Shown here piece after piece: positions 39,437 to 49,406 of a stretch of 64,000 nt of DNA. The notes beneath the pieces were generated by a model. It did no database searches. It worked only from the letters and a program-made list of their open reading frames with translations, and was not told the DNA's origin. Numbering within the stretch: position 1 is the stretch's first letter; each line of letters starts with the position of its first letter. Origin of the DNA: Mycolicibacterium sp. GF69 (GTDB taxonomy: Bacteria; Actinomycetota; Actinomycetes; Mycobacteriales; Mycobacteriaceae). The DNA lies in assembly GCF_003284965.1 (NCBI RefSeq), contig NZ_QMEW01000010.1:1-64000 (forward strand), written 5' to 3'. The position numbers and the translations under genes are program-made.

Positions 39437-40969
39437 ATGGTTCAAAATGCCCGATTCCCCACCCTGACTCAACAGCTTTTCCAGCTCGCGAGCGGCTCGG
39501 TCACGTCGGTTGAACTGGTTACGCGCTCGCTCGACGCCATCGCGGCCAGCCAACCGACACTGAACGCGTTCCGGGTCGTGTTCCCCGAGCGCGCGCTGGC
39601 CGACGCCGCCCGCGCGGACCGCAAACGTGCGGCGGGTGAACAACTTCCGCTGCTCGGCATCCCGATCGCGGTCAAGGACGACGTCGATGTCGCCGGCGAG
39701 CCGACCAGGTTCGGGGCTGACGGCACCGTCCGCCCCGCCGCCCAGGACGCCGAGGTGGTGCGACGGCTACGAGCGGCCGGCGCGGTCATCGTCGGCAAGA
39801 CCAACACCTGCGAACTGGGTCAATGGCCGTTCACCAGCGGACCGGCGTTCGGCCACACCCGCAATCCGTGGTCGCGCGAGCACACCCCCGGCGGATCGTC
39901 GGGTGGCAGCGCCGCGGCGGTGGCTGCCGGGCTGGTGACCGCCGCTATCGGCTCCGACGGGGCGGGCAGCGTGCGCATCCCCGCCGCGTGGACACATCTG
40001 GTGGGCATCAAACCGCAGCGCGGCCGCATCTCGACGTGGCCGCTGCCCGAGGCGTTCAACGGCATCACGGTCAACGGCGTGCTGGCGCGCACGGTCGCCG
40101 ACGCCGCACTGGTGCTCGACGCCGCATCCGGCAACGTGCCCGGCGATCGCCACCAGCCGCCGCCGGTGAAGGTCACCGAGTACGTGGCGCAGGCGCCCGG
40201 CCCGCTGCGAATCGCGATGTCGACGAGGTTCCCGTTCACGGTGTTCCGGGCCAAGCTGCACCCCGAGATCCAAGCTGCGTTGTCCGTCGTCGCCGCTGCG
40301 GTCGAGGACCTCGGGCACAGCGTCTTGCCGGCCGACCCCGACTACAGCCTCGAGATGTCGTGGAACTTCTTGTCCCGCTCAACCTCGGGGCTGCTGGAGT
40401 GGGCCGACCGCCTCGGCCACGACATCACCCTCGACAAGCGGACCAAGGCCAATCTGCGCACGGGCCGGCTGCTGTCCGAGCACGTGCTGCGCAAGGCGCG
40501 CGCCCGCGAGGCCCGCGCGCACCGCCGCATCGGCTACATCTTCAACATCGCCGACGTGGTGCTGGCGCCGACCACCGCGCAGCCGCCGCCGAAGGTGCAC
40601 GATTTCGATCACCTCGGCGGGCTGGCAACCGACCGCACGATGATCAAGGCCTGCCCGGTCACGTGGCCGTGGAACCTGCTGGGCTGGCCGTCGATCAACG
40701 TGCCCGCCGGGTTCACCTCCGACGGGCTGCCGATCGGCGTGCAACTCATGGGTCCGGCGCACAGCGAGCCGTTGCTGGTGTCGCTGGCCGCCGAGTTGGA
40801 GGCGATCAACGGTTGGACGATGCGCCAGCCCGAGCCCTGGTGGGAGTCCGGAGCCGCCCAGGCGGCGACATCCGATCCGGCGCCCGACCCCGAGCCGACT
40901 GCCTCCGACGAACCCGTAACCGGTTCGCAGCTGCCCGAACCCGAGGACGTCTCCGACGAGGTCGCGTAA
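39437..40969 (+). CDS. amiA2: Amidase (amidase-signature family)
   Basis: 510 aa. The amidase-signature triad is visible: Lys in PIAVKDDVDV near residue 82, and the serine pair in GGSSGGSAAAVAAG and SDGAGSVRIPAAW (near 155-182). Hydrolyses amide bonds of unknown substrates. Matches Rv2363 (AmiA2) by order. The last 40 residues are a proline/acidic tail (DPAPDPEPTASDEP). A TATCCT -10 hexamer (39423-39428) stands nine bases before the ATG, so the mRNA has a leader of at most a couple of bases. Confidence 0.9.
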   Translation: MVQNARFPTLTQQLFQLASGSVTSVELVTRSLDAIAASQPTLNAFRVVFPERALADAARADRKRAAGEQLPLLGIPIAVKDDVDVAGEPTRFGADGTVRPAAQDAEVVRRLRAAGAVIVGKTNTCELGQWPFTSGPAFGHTRNPWSREHTPGGSSGGSAAAVAAGLVTAAIGSDGAGSVRIPAAWTHLVGIKPQRGRISTWPLPEAFNGITVNGVLARTVADAALVLDAASGNVPGDRHQPPPVKVTEYVAQAPGPLRIAMSTRFPFTVFRAKLHPEIQAALSVVAAAVEDLGHSVLPADPDYSLEMSWNFLSRSTSGLLEWADRLGHDITLDKRTKANLRTGRLLSEHVLRKARAREARAHRRIGYIFNIADVVLAPTTAQPPPKVHDFDHLGGLATDRTMIKACPVTWPWNLLGWPSINVPAGFTSDGLPIGVQLMGPAHSEPLLVSLAAELEAINGWTMRQPEPWWESGAAQAATSDPAPDPEPTASDEPVTGSQLPEPEDVSDEVA

Positions 40970-40980
40970 CGTACTCGGGC

Positions 40981-41526
40981 ATGAGAATGCTGCGCTGTAC
41001 CTGTGCGGTTGCGGTGCTGGCCGTCCTGGGTGCGGCCGCGGGCATCCCGTCGGCCGCCGCTGACAACAAGCGGCTCAACGACGGCGTGGTGGCCAATGTC
41101 TACACCGTGCAGCATCAGGCCGGCTGCGACACCGACATCAAAATCAATCCCAAGCTGCGACTGGCCGCCGAGTGGCACACCAACGATGTGCTCAACAACC
41201 GCGCGCTGAACGCCGACGTCGGATCCGACGGGTCGACCACCGCTGATCGCGCGCGCAACGCCGGTTACGCGGGTGCGGTCGCCGAGACAGTGGCGATCAA
41301 CCCGGCGTTGGCCATCAGCGGCATCGAGTTGATCAACCAGTGGTACCACCGGCCGGACTACAAGGCGATCATGGCCGACTGCTCAAACGTCGATATCGGC
41401 GTGTGGTCGGCGAACGCGATCGACCGCAGCGTCGTCGTCGCCGTCTACGGCAAGGGCGACGCCGCGCCACCCGCGCACGGGCCTGGCCGGCCGTTCGGAG
41501 AGCCCGGCTCGGGCGCCCAAAGCTAG
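40981..41526 (+). CDS. Secreted CAP/SCP-domain protein
   Basis: 181 aa from ATG 40981; the frame upstream to 39823 is a shadow of the amidase gene. Signal peptide residues about 1-27 (AVLAVLGAAAGIPSAAA). The mature domain has CAP-like features: NKRLNDGVVANVYTVQHQAGC, LRLAAEWHTNDVLNN and an AETVAI segment, with two cysteines likely paired. CAP proteins are secreted and may bind lipids or sterols. It starts 12 bp after the amidase stop and could be co-transcribed with it. It overlaps the convergent era stop by four bases. Confidence 0.78.
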   Translation: MRMLRCTCAVAVLAVLGAAAGIPSAAADNKRLNDGVVANVYTVQHQAGCDTDIKINPKLRLAAEWHTNDVLNNRALNADVGSDGSTTADRARNAGYAGAVAETVAINPALAISGIELINQWYHRPDYKAIMADCSNVDIGVWSANAIDRSVVVAVYGKGDAAPPAHGPGRPFGEPGSGAQS

Positions 41527-42431
41527 AATCCCAAGCGGCCCAACTGTTTAGGGTCGCGCTGCCAGTTCTTGGCGATCTTGACCCGCAGGTCGAGGAACAC
41601 CTTTGTGCCCAGCAGCTTTTCGATCTGTTTGCGCGCGGCGGTGCCGACTTCGCGCAGCCTGGCGCCGCCCTTGCCGATGACGATGCCTTTCTGGCTCTCG
41701 CGTTCGACGTAGAGGATGGCGTGCACATCAACGAGTGGATCCAGGTCGTCACGGCCCTCTCGCGGGGTGACCTCCTCGATGACGACGGCCAGCGAGTGCG
41801 GTAGCTCGTCGCGCACCCCTTCCAGCGCAGCCTCGCGGATCAGCTCGGCCATCAGCGTTTCTTCAGGCTCGTCGGTGAGCTCGCCGTCGGGGTAGAAGGC
41901 CGGCCCGGGTGGCAGCTGGGCGGCCAGCACCTCGACGAGCACCTCCAGGTTGTCTGCGGCGGTGGCCGACACCGGGACGATCTCGGTGTCAGGGCCGACC
42001 AGCTCGCTGACCGCGACCAGCTGTGCGGCGATGCGGTCCTTGGGCACCTTGTCGATCTTGGTCACGATCGCGACCAGCGTCGTATTGGGCGCGACGGCGC
42101 GGATCTGGTCGTGTATCCACCGGTCCCCCGGCCCGATCCTCTCGTCGGCCGGGATGCACCACCCGATGACGTCGACCTCGGAGTAGGTGTCCTTGACCAG
42201 ATCGTTGAGCCGCTGCCCCAGCAGCGTGCGCGGCCGGTGCAGACCCGGGGTGTCGACGAGGATCATCTGGAAGTCTTCGTGGTGCACGATGCCGCGGATG
42301 GTGTGGCGGGTGGTCTGCGGCCGGTTCGACGTGATCGCGACCTTGGCGCCGACCAGCGCATTGGTCAGTGTCGACTTACCCGTGTTGGGACGCCCGACGA
42401 AACACACGAAGCCGGAGCGGAATTCGGTCAT
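41523..42431 (-). CDS. era: GTPase Era, 16S rRNA-binding
   Basis: 302 aa from ATG 42431; the frame extends to 42569 without a better start. G1 GRPNTGKST, G3 DTPGLH, G4 TKID and a C-terminal KH domain (IVIGKGGARLREVG near 265). Helps 30S ribosome assembly and 16S maturation together with YbeY, whose gene is in the same cluster. Length is typical. Confidence 0.95.
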   Translation of the reverse strand: MTEFRSGFVCFVGRPNTGKSTLTNALVGAKVAITSNRPQTTRHTIRGIVHHEDFQMILVDTPGLHRPRTLLGQRLNDLVKDTYSEVDVIGWCIPADERIGPGDRWIHDQIRAVAPNTTLVAIVTKIDKVPKDRIAAQLVAVSELVGPDTEIVPVSATAADNLEVLVEVLAAQLPPGPAFYPDGELTDEPEETLMAELIREAALEGVRDELPHSLAVVIEEVTPREGRDDLDPLVDVHAILYVERESQKGIVIGKGGARLREVGTAARKQIEKLLGTKVFLDLRVKIAKNWQRDPKQLGRLGF

Positions 42432-42489
42432 GGCATCCTCGCCGGGCGTGAATTCACGCCGATTCTCCGCCCGCTTTTTCGCCCTGGCT

Positions 42490-42807
42490 TCACATTCGGC
42501 GCCCGGAGCGGTCGGTGACGATGATGGTCGCATCGGCGGACAGTTCACGGACCGCGGCGACGCCGGCATCGTCGGAGGATCCTCCGACCAGCACGGCTGC
42601 CTCCAGACCGGTCGCGCCGCTGGACACCGCGGCGGCGACGGCGGCTTGCAGCGCGGTCAGTCCCAGCGACCGCAACGTCACCGGCGCGCCGGCGTAGGTG
42701 CGGCCGTCCGCATCGCGTACCGCCGCGCCGTTGGACGCCTCGGCCCTGGCCATCGCGCCGCGGGCCAGCGTCACCAGCTTGGCGTCCTCACTGTCGAGGT
42801 CACTCAT
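42490..42807 (-). CDS. Cytidine deaminase-like protein (Rv2365c-like)
   Basis: 105 aa. Resembles the cytidine-deaminase fold ([25 protein letters not shown]), but the HAE and CxxC zinc-ligand motifs of active deaminases are absent, so it may be a non-catalytic paralogue. Located between the CNNM/CorC gene (8 bp overlap) and era. Corresponds to Rv2365c. Function unknown. Confidence 0.75.
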   Translation of the reverse strand: MSDLDSEDAKLVTLARGAMARAEASNGAAVRDADGRTYAGAPVTLRSLGLTALQAAVAAAVSSGATGLEAAVLVGGSSDDAGVAAVRELSADATIIVTDRSGRRM

Positions 42808-44098
42808 CGTTTCGGTCTCCTTCGGGAGTCTCGCCGGTACGGCTGACCAGAACCGTGCCGATGCGCACCCGTCCGCGGTGATCCGGACCGCCTTCGGCCT
42901 GTAGCCGCAAGCCGTCCCACGTCACCTCGGCGCCCGGAAGTGGCACTCTGCCGAGTTCCAGTGCGACCAGCCCGCCGACGGTGTCCACGTCGAGGTCGTC
43001 GTCGAACTCGATGTCGTACAGTTCGCCGAGATCCTCGATCGGCAACCGGGCCGAGACGCGATAGCGGTTGTCGCCCACCTCTTCGACGGGGACCACTTCG
43101 CCGGCGTCGTATTCGTCGACGATCTCGCCGACGATCTCCTCGAGCACGTCCTCGATGGTGACCAGACCGGCGATGGCGCCGTACTCGTCGACGAGCAGAA
43201 CCATGTGAACACGGTCGCGCTGCATCTCGCGCAGCAGCGCGTCCAGCGGTTTTGAGTCCGGAACAAAGGCCGCGCGCCGCATGACATCGCAGACCTTGGT
43301 GCCACGTCCGCCGTCAGTCGAGTAATAGGTGCGCTGGACAAGGTCTTTGAGGTACACGACGCCCACCACGTCATCGACGTTCTCGCCGATGACCGGGATT
43401 CGGGAGTGGCCACTGCGCACCGCAAGCGAGGTCGCCTGACCGGCCGTCTTGTCGCTCTCGATCCAGACCATCTCGGTGCGCGGGACCATCACCTCGCGGG
43501 CCGGGGTGTCGCCGAGTTCGAACACCGACTGGATCATCCGCCGCTCGTCGTCGGCCACCACACCGCGTTGCTGGGCCAGGTCGACGACCTCGCGCAGTTC
43601 GATCTCGGAGGCGAACGGGCCGTTGCGGAAACCGCGACCGGGCGTCAACGCGTTACCGATGAGCACCAGCAACCGGCTGACCGGGGTGAGGACCACCGAA
43701 GTCGCCTGCAACGGAAGCGCGGCGACCAGCGATATCGAATAGGCGTTCTGCCTGCCGACCGTGCGTGGACCGACACCGATCACCACGAAACTGACCACGG
43801 TCATGATCGCGGCCGCCGAGATCAGTCCCCAGCGCACACCGGTGTAGTCGTCCAGGTAGGCGGCCAACAGCACCGTCGCGCTGACCTCACACGCAATGCG
43901 AAGCAGCACAACGAGATTGATGTAACGCGGCCGCTCGGCCATGATCTTGTGCAAGCGCACCGCACCCGGCCGCTCGTCGCGCACGAGTTCCTCGACGCGC
44001 GCGATGGACACTGTGCTGATCGCCGCGTCGATCGCCGCGAACAGCCCGCCGAGGGCGACGAGCACGATCGCGGAAATCAGCTGTCCGATGCTGGTCAC
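42800..44098 (-). CDS. CNNM/CorC-type transporter with CBS domains
   Basis: 432 aa from GTG 44098. An N-terminal CNNM (DUF21) domain with about four membrane helices (residues 5-170), two CBS domains (about 190-320, including [16 protein letters not shown] and [24 protein letters not shown]), and a CorC/HlyC C-terminal domain (about 335-420). Members handle divalent cations, often Mg2+ or Co2+. Its start overlaps the ybeY stop (GTGA). Matches Rv2366c. Confidence 0.92.
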   Translation of the reverse strand: MTSIGQLISAIVLVALGGLFAAIDAAISTVSIARVEELVRDERPGAVRLHKIMAERPRYINLVVLLRIACEVSATVLLAAYLDDYTGVRWGLISAAAIMTVVSFVVIGVGPRTVGRQNAYSISLVAALPLQATSVVLTPVSRLLVLIGNALTPGRGFRNGPFASEIELREVVDLAQQRGVVADDERRMIQSVFELGDTPAREVMVPRTEMVWIESDKTAGQATSLAVRSGHSRIPVIGENVDDVVGVVYLKDLVQRTYYSTDGGRGTKVCDVMRRAAFVPDSKPLDALLREMQRDRVHMVLLVDEYGAIAGLVTIEDVLEEIVGEIVDEYDAGEVVPVEEVGDNRYRVSARLPIEDLGELYDIEFDDDLDVDTVGGLVALELGRVPLPGAEVTWDGLRLQAEGGPDHRGRVRIGTVLVSRTGETPEGDRNDE

Positions 44099-44631
44099 AG
44101 TTGGTCGAAGTATCGGGAGTTGTCGAGCAGCCTGCGCTCCTTCTCCGACTGGCGGTCCTGGTGGTAGGCCTCGACCTGGTCGGCCACCCACTCTTCAAGC
44201 AGTTGGCGTTGCAGCGTGAACATCTCTTTTTCCTCGGCGGGCTCGGCATGGTCGTAGCCCAGCAGGTGGAGGACACCGTGCACGGTGAGCAGGGCCAACT
44301 CCTGGCCCAGCGAATGCCCGGCCGCGGTGGCCTGCTCGGCAGCGAACTGCGGACACAGCGCGATGTCACCCAGCATGGCCGGGCCGGGTTCAGGCGCGTC
44401 CGGCCGTCCGCCGGGTTCCAACTCGTCCATCGGGAAGCTCATCACGTCGGTGGGGCCGGGCAGGTCCATCCACCGCACGTGCAGGTCGGCCATCGCCGCG
44501 GTGTCGAGCAGCACCATCGACAGTTCGGCCGCCGGGTTGACCTTCATCTTGCGGATGACGAAGCGGGCGACGCTGATCAGTTCCTCTTCGGAGACGTCGA
44601 TGCCCGACTCGTTGGACACCTCGATGCTCAT
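44095..44631 (-). CDS. ybeY: Endoribonuclease YbeY
   Basis: 178 aa from ATG 44631; the frame opens to 44697 but only this start gives the usual length. The zinc motif [11 protein letters not shown] near 115-125 defines the family. Matures 16S rRNA 3' ends and takes part in ribosome quality control. Lies between phoH (22 bp upstream) and the CNNM/CorC gene, with era farther down, the conserved order in actinobacteria. Confidence 0.95.
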   Translation of the reverse strand: MSIEVSNESGIDVSEEELISVARFVIRKMKVNPAAELSMVLLDTAAMADLHVRWMDLPGPTDVMSFPMDELEPGGRPDAPEPGPAMLGDIALCPQFAAEQATAAGHSLGQELALLTVHGVLHLLGYDHAEPAEEKEMFTLQRQLLEEWVADQVEAYHQDRQSEKERRLLDNSRYFDQL

Positions 44632-44653
44632 ATCGGCGTGCTCATCTCGACCG

Positions 44654-45700
44654 CTACCGCCTGGGCCGGCCGCCGCCGGAGGCGCGTCGCTGAGCACGGT
44701 TCAACTGCGCGGGCTCTTCGTGTCTGGCGTAGGCGTCGACGATCTCCGAAACCAACCGGTGCCGCACCACGTCGGCACTGGTGAGTTCGGCGAAGTGGAT
44801 GTCGTCGATTCCGTCGAGGATCCGCACAGCCGCCTGCAGGCCCGACGCGGCCCCGCCTGGCAGGTCGACCTGCGTGATATCGCCGGTCACAACGATTTTC
44901 GAGTTGAACCCGAGGCGGGTCAAAAACATCTTCATCTGCTCGGCGGTGGTGTTCTGCGCCTCGTCGAGAATGATGAATGCATCGTTCAATGTTCTGCCCC
45001 GCATGTACCCCAGCGGTGCGACCTCGATAACGCCGGCGCTCATCAACTTCGGGATCAACTCCGGATCCATCATGTCGTGCAGCGCGTCGTAGAGCGGACG
45101 CAGATACGGATCGATTTTCTCGCTCAGCGTGCCCGGCAGAAAGCCGAGCCGCTCCCCCGCCTCGACGGCCGGCCGGGTAAGGATGATCCGCGAAACCTGC
45201 TTGGACTGTAAGGCGTTGACGGCCTTGGCCATTGCCAGGTACGTCTTGCCCGTGCCGGCAGGCCCGATGCCGAAGACGATGGTGTGCGCGTCGATCGCGT
45301 CGACATAGCGCTTCTGGTTCAACGTCTTGGGCCGAATCGTCTTACCGCGCCGCGACAGGATGTCGAGCGTGAGCACCTCGGCGGGCGATTCGTTGCCTGC
45401 CCCGGTGAGCATCGCGACGCTGTGGCGTACGACGTCCGGGGTCAGCGACTGACCGTTGGACACGATCGCGATCAGTTCGGAGATCACCCGTTCGGCCAAG
45501 GCGACATCGGCGGGTTCACCGGAGAGGGTGAGCTCGTTGCCGCGGGCGTGGATGTCGGCCGCCAGGACGCGCTCGAGCGCGCGCAGGTTTTCGTCGGCGG
45601 AACCGAGGAGGCCCAAGACGTAGGGGGGCGGAACATTGATGCTGCTGCGTACCGACTCAGGAGACTGAGCAGAGTCAGCGGGCGTCTCGCGGGGCGTCAA
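44654..45700 (-). CDS. phoH: PhoH-family ATPase
   Basis: 348 aa if it starts at TTG 45700; no ATG or GTG gives a better N-terminus. P-loop GPAGTGKT near residue 145 and Walker B IILDEAQN near 245, and an N-terminal KH-like region before them. PhoH proteins are RNA-linked ATPases of unclear task, often beside ybeY. Corresponds to Rv2368c (PhoH1). The C-terminal tail is basic ([14 protein letters not shown]). Confidence 0.93.
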   Translation of the reverse strand: MTPRETPADSAQSPESVRSSINVPPPYVLGLLGSADENLRALERVLAADIHARGNELTLSGEPADVALAERVISELIAIVSNGQSLTPDVVRHSVAMLTGAGNESPAEVLTLDILSRRGKTIRPKTLNQKRYVDAIDAHTIVFGIGPAGTGKTYLAMAKAVNALQSKQVSRIILTRPAVEAGERLGFLPGTLSEKIDPYLRPLYDALHDMMDPELIPKLMSAGVIEVAPLGYMRGRTLNDAFIILDEAQNTTAEQMKMFLTRLGFNSKIVVTGDITQVDLPGGAASGLQAAVRILDGIDDIHFAELTSADVVRHRLVSEIVDAYARHEEPAQLNRAQRRASGGGRPRR

Positions 45701-45808
45701 GAGGGTTCAGTGCCTGCTTTCTGGTTCTCGCCTGGGCGTTGCCGAAGTGGTATCGACAGTTTACCGCTGGTCAGCGACACCACCCAATGGTTAACCGCGC
45801 TGCGCGCC

Positions 45809-46546
45809 TCACGACCACCGTTCGGTCAACGCGCCCAGCGCCCCGAGCGCGACGGCCGCGGCGGTCGACGTGCGCAGGACGGTTGGCCCGAGGCGCACGG
45901 TCGTCGCACCGGCGCCGCGCAGCGCGACGAGCTCGTCGTCGGCGATGCCGCCCTCGGGTCCCACCACCAAGGTCACCGACTCGGCGTCGGCCACCGGTAC
46001 CTCGGTCAGCGGTTGTGTCGCCGATTCGTGCAGCACCAGCACGACGGAACTCCCGCCCAGCCCGACGAGCAGTTCGGCCGTCGACACCACCCCGCTGACC
46101 TCGGGGATACGGGCACGCCGCGACTGTCGGGCCGCCGACCGGGCGACCGCGTTCCATCGCCGCAGGCCCTTGTCGACCTTGGCCGCCGATTCCCACCGCG
46201 CCACGCAACGGGCCGCCTGCCAGGCCACGAAGGCGTCCGCGCCCGCTTCGGTGGCCAGTTCGATCGCCAACTCCGAACGGTCCGACTTCGGCAGCGCCTG
46301 CACGACGGTGACGGTCGGAGCCGGGGCGGGCACAAAGCGCCGGTCGAGAACGCGCCCCGTCAGCCGGCCCTTGCCAACGTCTTCCACCTCGCAGTGCGCC
46401 AGTTGCCCGGCGCCGTCGCTGAGCTGCAGCCGTTCACCGGGCCGGATACGACGGACGTTGGCCGCGTGGAAGCCTTCGTCGCCGTCGACGACCGCGAGCT
46501 CGCCGACTTCGGGGACGCTGTCGACGTAGAAGAGAGCGTGGGTCAC
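45809..46546 (-). CDS. rsmE: 16S rRNA (uracil1498-N3)-methyltransferase
   Basis: 245 aa from GTG 46546. N-terminal PUA-like domain ([17 protein letters not shown]), then the SPOUT/trefoil-knot methyltransferase with the SAM-binding [12 protein letters not shown] and [13 protein letters not shown]. Methylates U1498 of 16S rRNA. Corresponds to Rv2372c, located after dnaJ2. Confidence 0.94.
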   Translation of the reverse strand: MTHALFYVDSVPEVGELAVVDGDEGFHAANVRRIRPGERLQLSDGAGQLAHCEVEDVGKGRLTGRVLDRRFVPAPAPTVTVVQALPKSDRSELAIELATEAGADAFVAWQAARCVARWESAAKVDKGLRRWNAVARSAARQSRRARIPEVSGVVSTAELLVGLGGSSVVLVLHESATQPLTEVPVADAESVTLVVGPEGGIADDELVALRGAGATTVRLGPTVLRTSTAAAVALGALGALTERWS

Positions 46547-46558
46547 GGCTGGTAAGCC

Positions 46559-46615
46559 CGAGATTGCACTGAGGGTCGTTGATCGCGGTCCGGCACAGCC
46601 CTGGGCGCAATCTCG
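46559..46615. repeat. 57 bp imperfect dyad between dnaJ2 and rsmE
   Basis: A 9 bp perfect arm CGAGATTGC (46559-46567) is matched by GCAATCTCG (46607-46615); within the two 28-base halves 17 positions are complementary, including an AGGG/CCCT block. It sits directly before the rsmE start codon on the transcribed strand, in the gap after dnaJ2. It could be an attenuator-like hairpin or an insertion of a small dispersed repeat. Confidence 0.6.
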
Positions 46616-46654
46616 CGCATAGGCGTCGGCATCGGGGGCACCGGGACCGCCGGG

Positions 46655-47803
46655 TCAGCGGCCGCTGAACGTCTCACGCAGCCGGCTGAACAGCCCACCG
46701 CCGCCGGCCGAGGCGGCCTGCGTGGAGCGCACCTCGGCGACGTCTCGGGTCCGCTTCTCCTTCAGTTTGCGCAGCAACTCGGTGTCTTCGTTGTCGAGCC
46801 GCGAGGGCACCACGACGTCGATGTGCGCGTGCAGGTCACCCCGCACCCCGGAGCGCAGATGCGGCATGCCGTGACCGCGTAGCGAGACCACCGAACCGGG
46901 CTGGGTACCCGACGGGATCGTGATATCGGTCGGGCCGTCGAGGATCGCGTCGACCGAGACGGTGGTGCCCAGCGCCGCGTCGACCATCGGCACCGAGATC
47001 GTGCAGTGCAGGTCGTCGCCGTCACGCAGGAAGATGGCGTGCGGTTGCTCGTGCACCTCGACGTACAGGTCACCGGCGGGCCCGCCGCCGGGGCCGACCT
47101 CGCCCTGGGCGGCCAAGCGCACCCGCATCCCGTCGCCGACACCGGCCGGGATTTTCACACTGATCTCCCGACGCGCGCGCACGCGGCCGTCGCCGCTGCA
47201 GCGGTGACACGGATCCGGGATGACCTCGCCGACGCCGCCGCACACCGGGCACGGCCGCGACGTCATGACCTGTCCCAGCAGCGAGCGCTGCACGGTCTGG
47301 ATCTCACCGCGCCCGCCGCAGGTGTCGCAGGTGACCGGGCTGGAGTTGCCGTGGGTGCCCTTGCCGTGGCAGAGGTCGCACAGCACCGCGGTGTCGACGG
47401 TCACCTGTTTGGTCACGCCCGTCGCGCACTCCGCGAGGTCCAGACGCATCCGCAACAGCGAGTCCGAACCGGGGCGCACCCGCCCGATCGGGCCCCGAGC
47501 GCTGGTGCCGCCGCCAAAGAACGCCTCGAACACATCGCCAAGCCCACCAAATCCGCCGCCAAATCCGTTTGCGCCTGCGGCCGCCGATGCCAGCGGATCG
47601 CCGCCGAGGTCGACGATGCGGCGCTTCTCGGGATCGCTGAGTACCTCATAGGCGGCGCTGATGTCCTTGAACCGGGCTTGGGCCGCTTCGTCCGGGTTGA
47701 CGTCGGGATGTAGCTCGCGCGCCAGCTTGCGATAGGCGCGCTTGATCTCCGCGTCCGTCGCGCCCTTGCTCACTCCGAGCAGCCCGTAATAGTCGCGTGC
47801 CAC
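46655..47803 (-). CDS. dnaJ2: Chaperone DnaJ2
   Basis: 382 aa from GTG 47803. J-domain with the HPD loop ([10 protein letters not shown]), a Gly/Phe-rich linker ([13 protein letters not shown]), four CxxCxGxG zinc repeats ([32 protein letters not shown]) and the C-terminal peptide-binding domain. Co-chaperone for DnaK. Lies 38 bp downstream of hrcA, as in other mycobacteria. Confidence 0.95.
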   Translation of the reverse strand: MARDYYGLLGVSKGATDAEIKRAYRKLARELHPDVNPDEAAQARFKDISAAYEVLSDPEKRRIVDLGGDPLASAAAGANGFGGGFGGLGDVFEAFFGGGTSARGPIGRVRPGSDSLLRMRLDLAECATGVTKQVTVDTAVLCDLCHGKGTHGNSSPVTCDTCGGRGEIQTVQRSLLGQVMTSRPCPVCGGVGEVIPDPCHRCSGDGRVRARREISVKIPAGVGDGMRVRLAAQGEVGPGGGPAGDLYVEVHEQPHAIFLRDGDDLHCTISVPMVDAALGTTVSVDAILDGPTDITIPSGTQPGSVVSLRGHGMPHLRSGVRGDLHAHIDVVVPSRLDNEDTELLRKLKEKRTRDVAEVRSTQAASAGGGGLFSRLRETFSGR

Positions 47804-47841
47804 GCTGACCTTGCCTGACCTTCCTGGTTAACCGTTGCGGT

Positions 47842-48873
47842 TTACCGGGTGCCTAAGACTTCCCCGATATAGAGAGCAACCGCAGCGACATTAGCGATAG
47901 TTCCCGGATAGTCCATCCGGGTGGGTCCCAATACGCCCATGCCGCCGTACACCTTGCCCGAACTGCCGTACGCAGTGGACACCACCGAAGTGCCCACCAT
48001 CTCCTCGGCCTCGGTTTCGTGACCGATGCGCACGGTCACCTTCCCCGCCTCCTGCTGCGCCGCGAGCAACCGCAGCACCACCACCTGCTCCTCGAGCGCC
48101 TCGAGCACCGAACGCAACGAGCCGCCGAAGTCGGCGGTGTTGCGGGTGAGGTTGGCGGTGCCGCCGAGCAACAGCCGCTCCTCGCGGTGTTCGACGAGCG
48201 TCTCGACCAGCACGGTCGCCGACCGGCCGACCGCGTCGGCGAGCCCACCCTGCCAGTCGAGCTGCGAGGCCAGATCCGCCACCGCGACCGACGCCGCCGC
48301 CAACGGCTTGCCCTCGAGCGCCTGACCGAGCAGATCGCGCAGCTTGGTCACGTCGTGTTCGTCGATTGCGTCGCCGAGTTCGACCATGCGCTGGTCGACC
48401 CGACCGGTGTCGGTTATCACCACCAGCAGCAGCTTGGCGGGGGTGAGCGCGACCACCTCCAGATGGCGGACCGTCGAGGTCGACAGCGTCGGGTACTGGA
48501 CGATCGCGACCTGCCGCGTCAGCTGCGCGAGCAGCCGCACCGCGCGGCGCAGCACGTCGTCCAGGTCGACGCCGGATTCGAGGAACGTCAGGATCGCGCG
48601 ACGCTCCGACGACGACAGCGGTTTGACGTCGTCGATCCGGTCGACGAACTCGCGATAACCCTTCTCGGTGGGCACCCGCCCGGAACTGGTGTGCGGCTGG
48701 GCGATGTAACCCTCGGCCTCCAGCACCGCCATGTCGTTGCGCACGGTCGCACTGGAGACCCCGAGGTTGTGCCGCTCGACGAGCGTCTTCGACCCGATCG
48801 GCTCCTTGCTGGCCACGAAGTCGGCGACGATCGCGCGCAGCACCTCGAACCGGCGGTCGTCGGCGCTACCCAT
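47842..48873 (-). CDS. hrcA: Heat-inducible repressor HrcA
   Basis: 343 aa from ATG 48873. An N-terminal winged helix ([25 protein letters not shown]) and a C-terminal GAF-like/HrcA domain. Represses groEL/groES genes through CIRCE elements. I see no CIRCE motif upstream of hrcA itself. Operon hrcA-dnaJ2, with rsmE next. Confidence 0.95.
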   Translation of the reverse strand: MGSADDRRFEVLRAIVADFVASKEPIGSKTLVERHNLGVSSATVRNDMAVLEAEGYIAQPHTSSGRVPTEKGYREFVDRIDDVKPLSSSERRAILTFLESGVDLDDVLRRAVRLLAQLTRQVAIVQYPTLSTSTVRHLEVVALTPAKLLLVVITDTGRVDQRMVELGDAIDEHDVTKLRDLLGQALEGKPLAAASVAVADLASQLDWQGGLADAVGRSATVLVETLVEHREERLLLGGTANLTRNTADFGGSLRSVLEALEEQVVVLRLLAAQQEAGKVTVRIGHETEAEEMVGTSVVSTAYGSSGKVYGGMGVLGPTRMDYPGTIANVAAVALYIGEVLGTR

Positions 48874-49053
48874 GTCTGTTCACCTACCCCTCGAATCGAA
48901 TTGTCGCCCATTTTACGGGGACCAGCAGCACCGATAGCGGGCAAGCGGCTGTTGGCAGGCGGGCGCGTCCGGCGCACTGCCACCGCGCGGTGTCGCCCAC
49001 GTGGTATCAAAGTCCGGGGGACTTCGGGGGATGACGCGAAGGACATTGGCGCG

Positions 49054-49389
49054 ATGATCTTCAAGGGAGTCCGCGAAGGCAAGCCCTATCCCGACCACGG
49101 ACTGACCCATCGTCAGTGGGCACAGATTCCGCCGCGCCAGATCCGGCTCGACGAATTGGTCACCACCACGACGGTGCTCGCGCTGGACCGGTTGCTGTCG
49201 GAAGATTCGACGTTCTACGGCGATCTGTTCCCCCATGCGGTGAGGTGGCAGGGCGTCGTCTACCTCGAGGACGGGCTGCACCGCGCGGTGCGGGCCGCGT
49301 TGCGCAACCGCACCGTGCTGCACGCGCGCGTATTCGACATGGACGTGCCGTCCTCCGCTGACGCGTGGGCCGAGGCTCGACACGGCTAG
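49054..49389 (+). CDS. Conserved protein (Rv2375-like)
   Basis: 111 aa from ATG 49054; the long frame starting at 48019 is a shadow of hrcA. A small globular protein with alternating strands and helices and no signal peptide. Motifs seen: PPRQIRLDELVTTTTVLALDRLL and a conserved EDGLHRAVRAALRNRT. Always beside hrcA, divergent from it, in mycobacteria. Function unknown. In M. tuberculosis cfp2 and mbtH lie between this gene and mbtG; here the gap to mbtG is only 17 bp. Confidence 0.82.
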   Translation: MIFKGVREGKPYPDHGLTHRQWAQIPPRQIRLDELVTTTTVLALDRLLSEDSTFYGDLFPHAVRWQGVVYLEDGLHRAVRAALRNRTVLHARVFDMDVPSSADAWAEARHG

Positions 49390-49406
49390 CGATCGGGGCC
49401 GACCGG

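Noticed and set aside
48874-49053. CIRCE element upstream of hrcA
   Set aside because: No GCACTC-N9-GAGTGC-like inverted repeat found on inspection.
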